From NCBI RefSeq assembly GCF_009914765.1, contig NZ_WYDS01000016.1, forward strand, positions 62,001 through 126,000: a stretch of DNA of 64,000 nt, written 5' to 3'. How positions within the stretch are numbered: the first letter of the stretch is position 1; each line of letters starts with the position of its first letter. Both the position numbers and the translations under genes were made by a program. This DNA comes from Halodesulfovibrio sp. MK-HDV (GTDB taxonomy: Bacteria > Desulfobacterota > Desulfovibrionia > Desulfovibrionales > Desulfovibrionaceae). This document shows positions 63,792 to 64,000 of the stretch, piece by piece. The notes below the pieces were generated by a model that was not told the origin of the DNA, ran no database searches, and worked only from the letters and a program-made list of their open reading frames with translations.

Positions 63792-64000
63792 ATGAACGAC
63801 ATCATACTTTCTCTACGAGACGTTAAAACACAATATGGAAGCAATATTATCCATGAGAACCTTGATCTCGACGTTAAACGTGGCGAAATAATAGGTGTCA
63901 TTGGTGGCTCTGGGTCAGGTAAATCTGTCCTGCTCAGAACAATTCTTGGATTAAATCGCCACTCGCAGGGACAGATTAAAATTTTTGGAAAGCAGTACCA
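63792..64000 (+). CDS. MlaF-type ABC transporter ATP-binding protein (partial)
   Basis: The first 69 residues of an ABC ATPase (MNDIILSLRDVKTQYGSNII, then HENLDLDVKRGEIIGVIGGS) with Walker A GGSGSGKSVLLR. It starts 2 bases after the MlaE-type permease, in the usual mlaF-mlaE neighbourhood, though with permease first. The window ends inside it, so the Q-loop and signature are out of view. It would be the cytoplasmic motor of the lipid transporter. Confidence 0.85.
   Translation, partial: MNDIILSLRDVKTQYGSNIIHENLDLDVKRGEIIGVIGGSGSGKSVLLRTILGLNRHSQGQIKIFGKQY

Overview
This 64 kb window comes from the chromosome of a dissimilatory sulfate-reducing bacterium, most likely a Desulfovibrionales member close to Desulfovibrio or Halodesulfovibrio. 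The main evidence is a sulfate adenylyltransferase gene (sat) followed by a complete dsrMKJOP membrane-complex operon, a selenocysteine-containing selD, and DNA of moderate GC content. I name no species. Nothing looks like a prophage, transposon or CRISPR array; the window is mostly core genome with regulatory DNA between operons.

Layout. 1-1395 (+): the 3' end of dnaE, queD and a MarC-family gene. 1634-2230 (-): a DJ-1/PfpI protein. 2231-4350 (+): two paralogous TFIIB-type zinc-ribbon genes, each behind a sigma-54 promoter with a shared upstream motif, and a structured, terminator-ended RNA candidate between them. 4586-13173 (-): a housekeeping run with ispG-proS, then xseA, an M23 peptidase, xseB, ispA and dxs. 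Three isoprenoid (MEP pathway and prenyl chain) genes lie in this block. 13913-16637 (+): a znuACB zinc importer with a long leader. 16771-18547 (-): two FlgO-like proteins flanking a small lipoprotein. 18721-24788 (-): lon, clpX, clpP and tig, a protein quality-control block, followed by tRNA-Leu(UAG). 25154-27134 (-): selD, which reads through an in-frame UGA, behind a LysR regulator.

27238-45146 (-): the ribosomal superoperon. It runs rpsL-rpsG-fusA, then after a 0.7 kb gap without tuf, rpsJ to rplQ in S10-spc-alpha order with secY, map and rpoA. rpsD carries an apparent one-base frameshift in an A6 run.

45817-54853 (+ except one gene): sat with a Rex-like operator upstream, a YgjP-type metalloprotease (-), a VKOR-thioredoxin membrane protein, an RsbRD-N protein and dsrMKJOP. 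Together sat and Dsr cover sulfate activation and electron delivery to sulfite reduction. 54961-64000: a small possibly leaderless gene behind a palindrome, a glycine-betaine type importer (proVWX), an aromatic amino-acid permease (-), a SulP anion transporter, and the start of an Mla lipid-transport operon whose ATPase gene is cut by the window end.

All identifications are from reading protein motifs, gene order and start sites; no database search was run.
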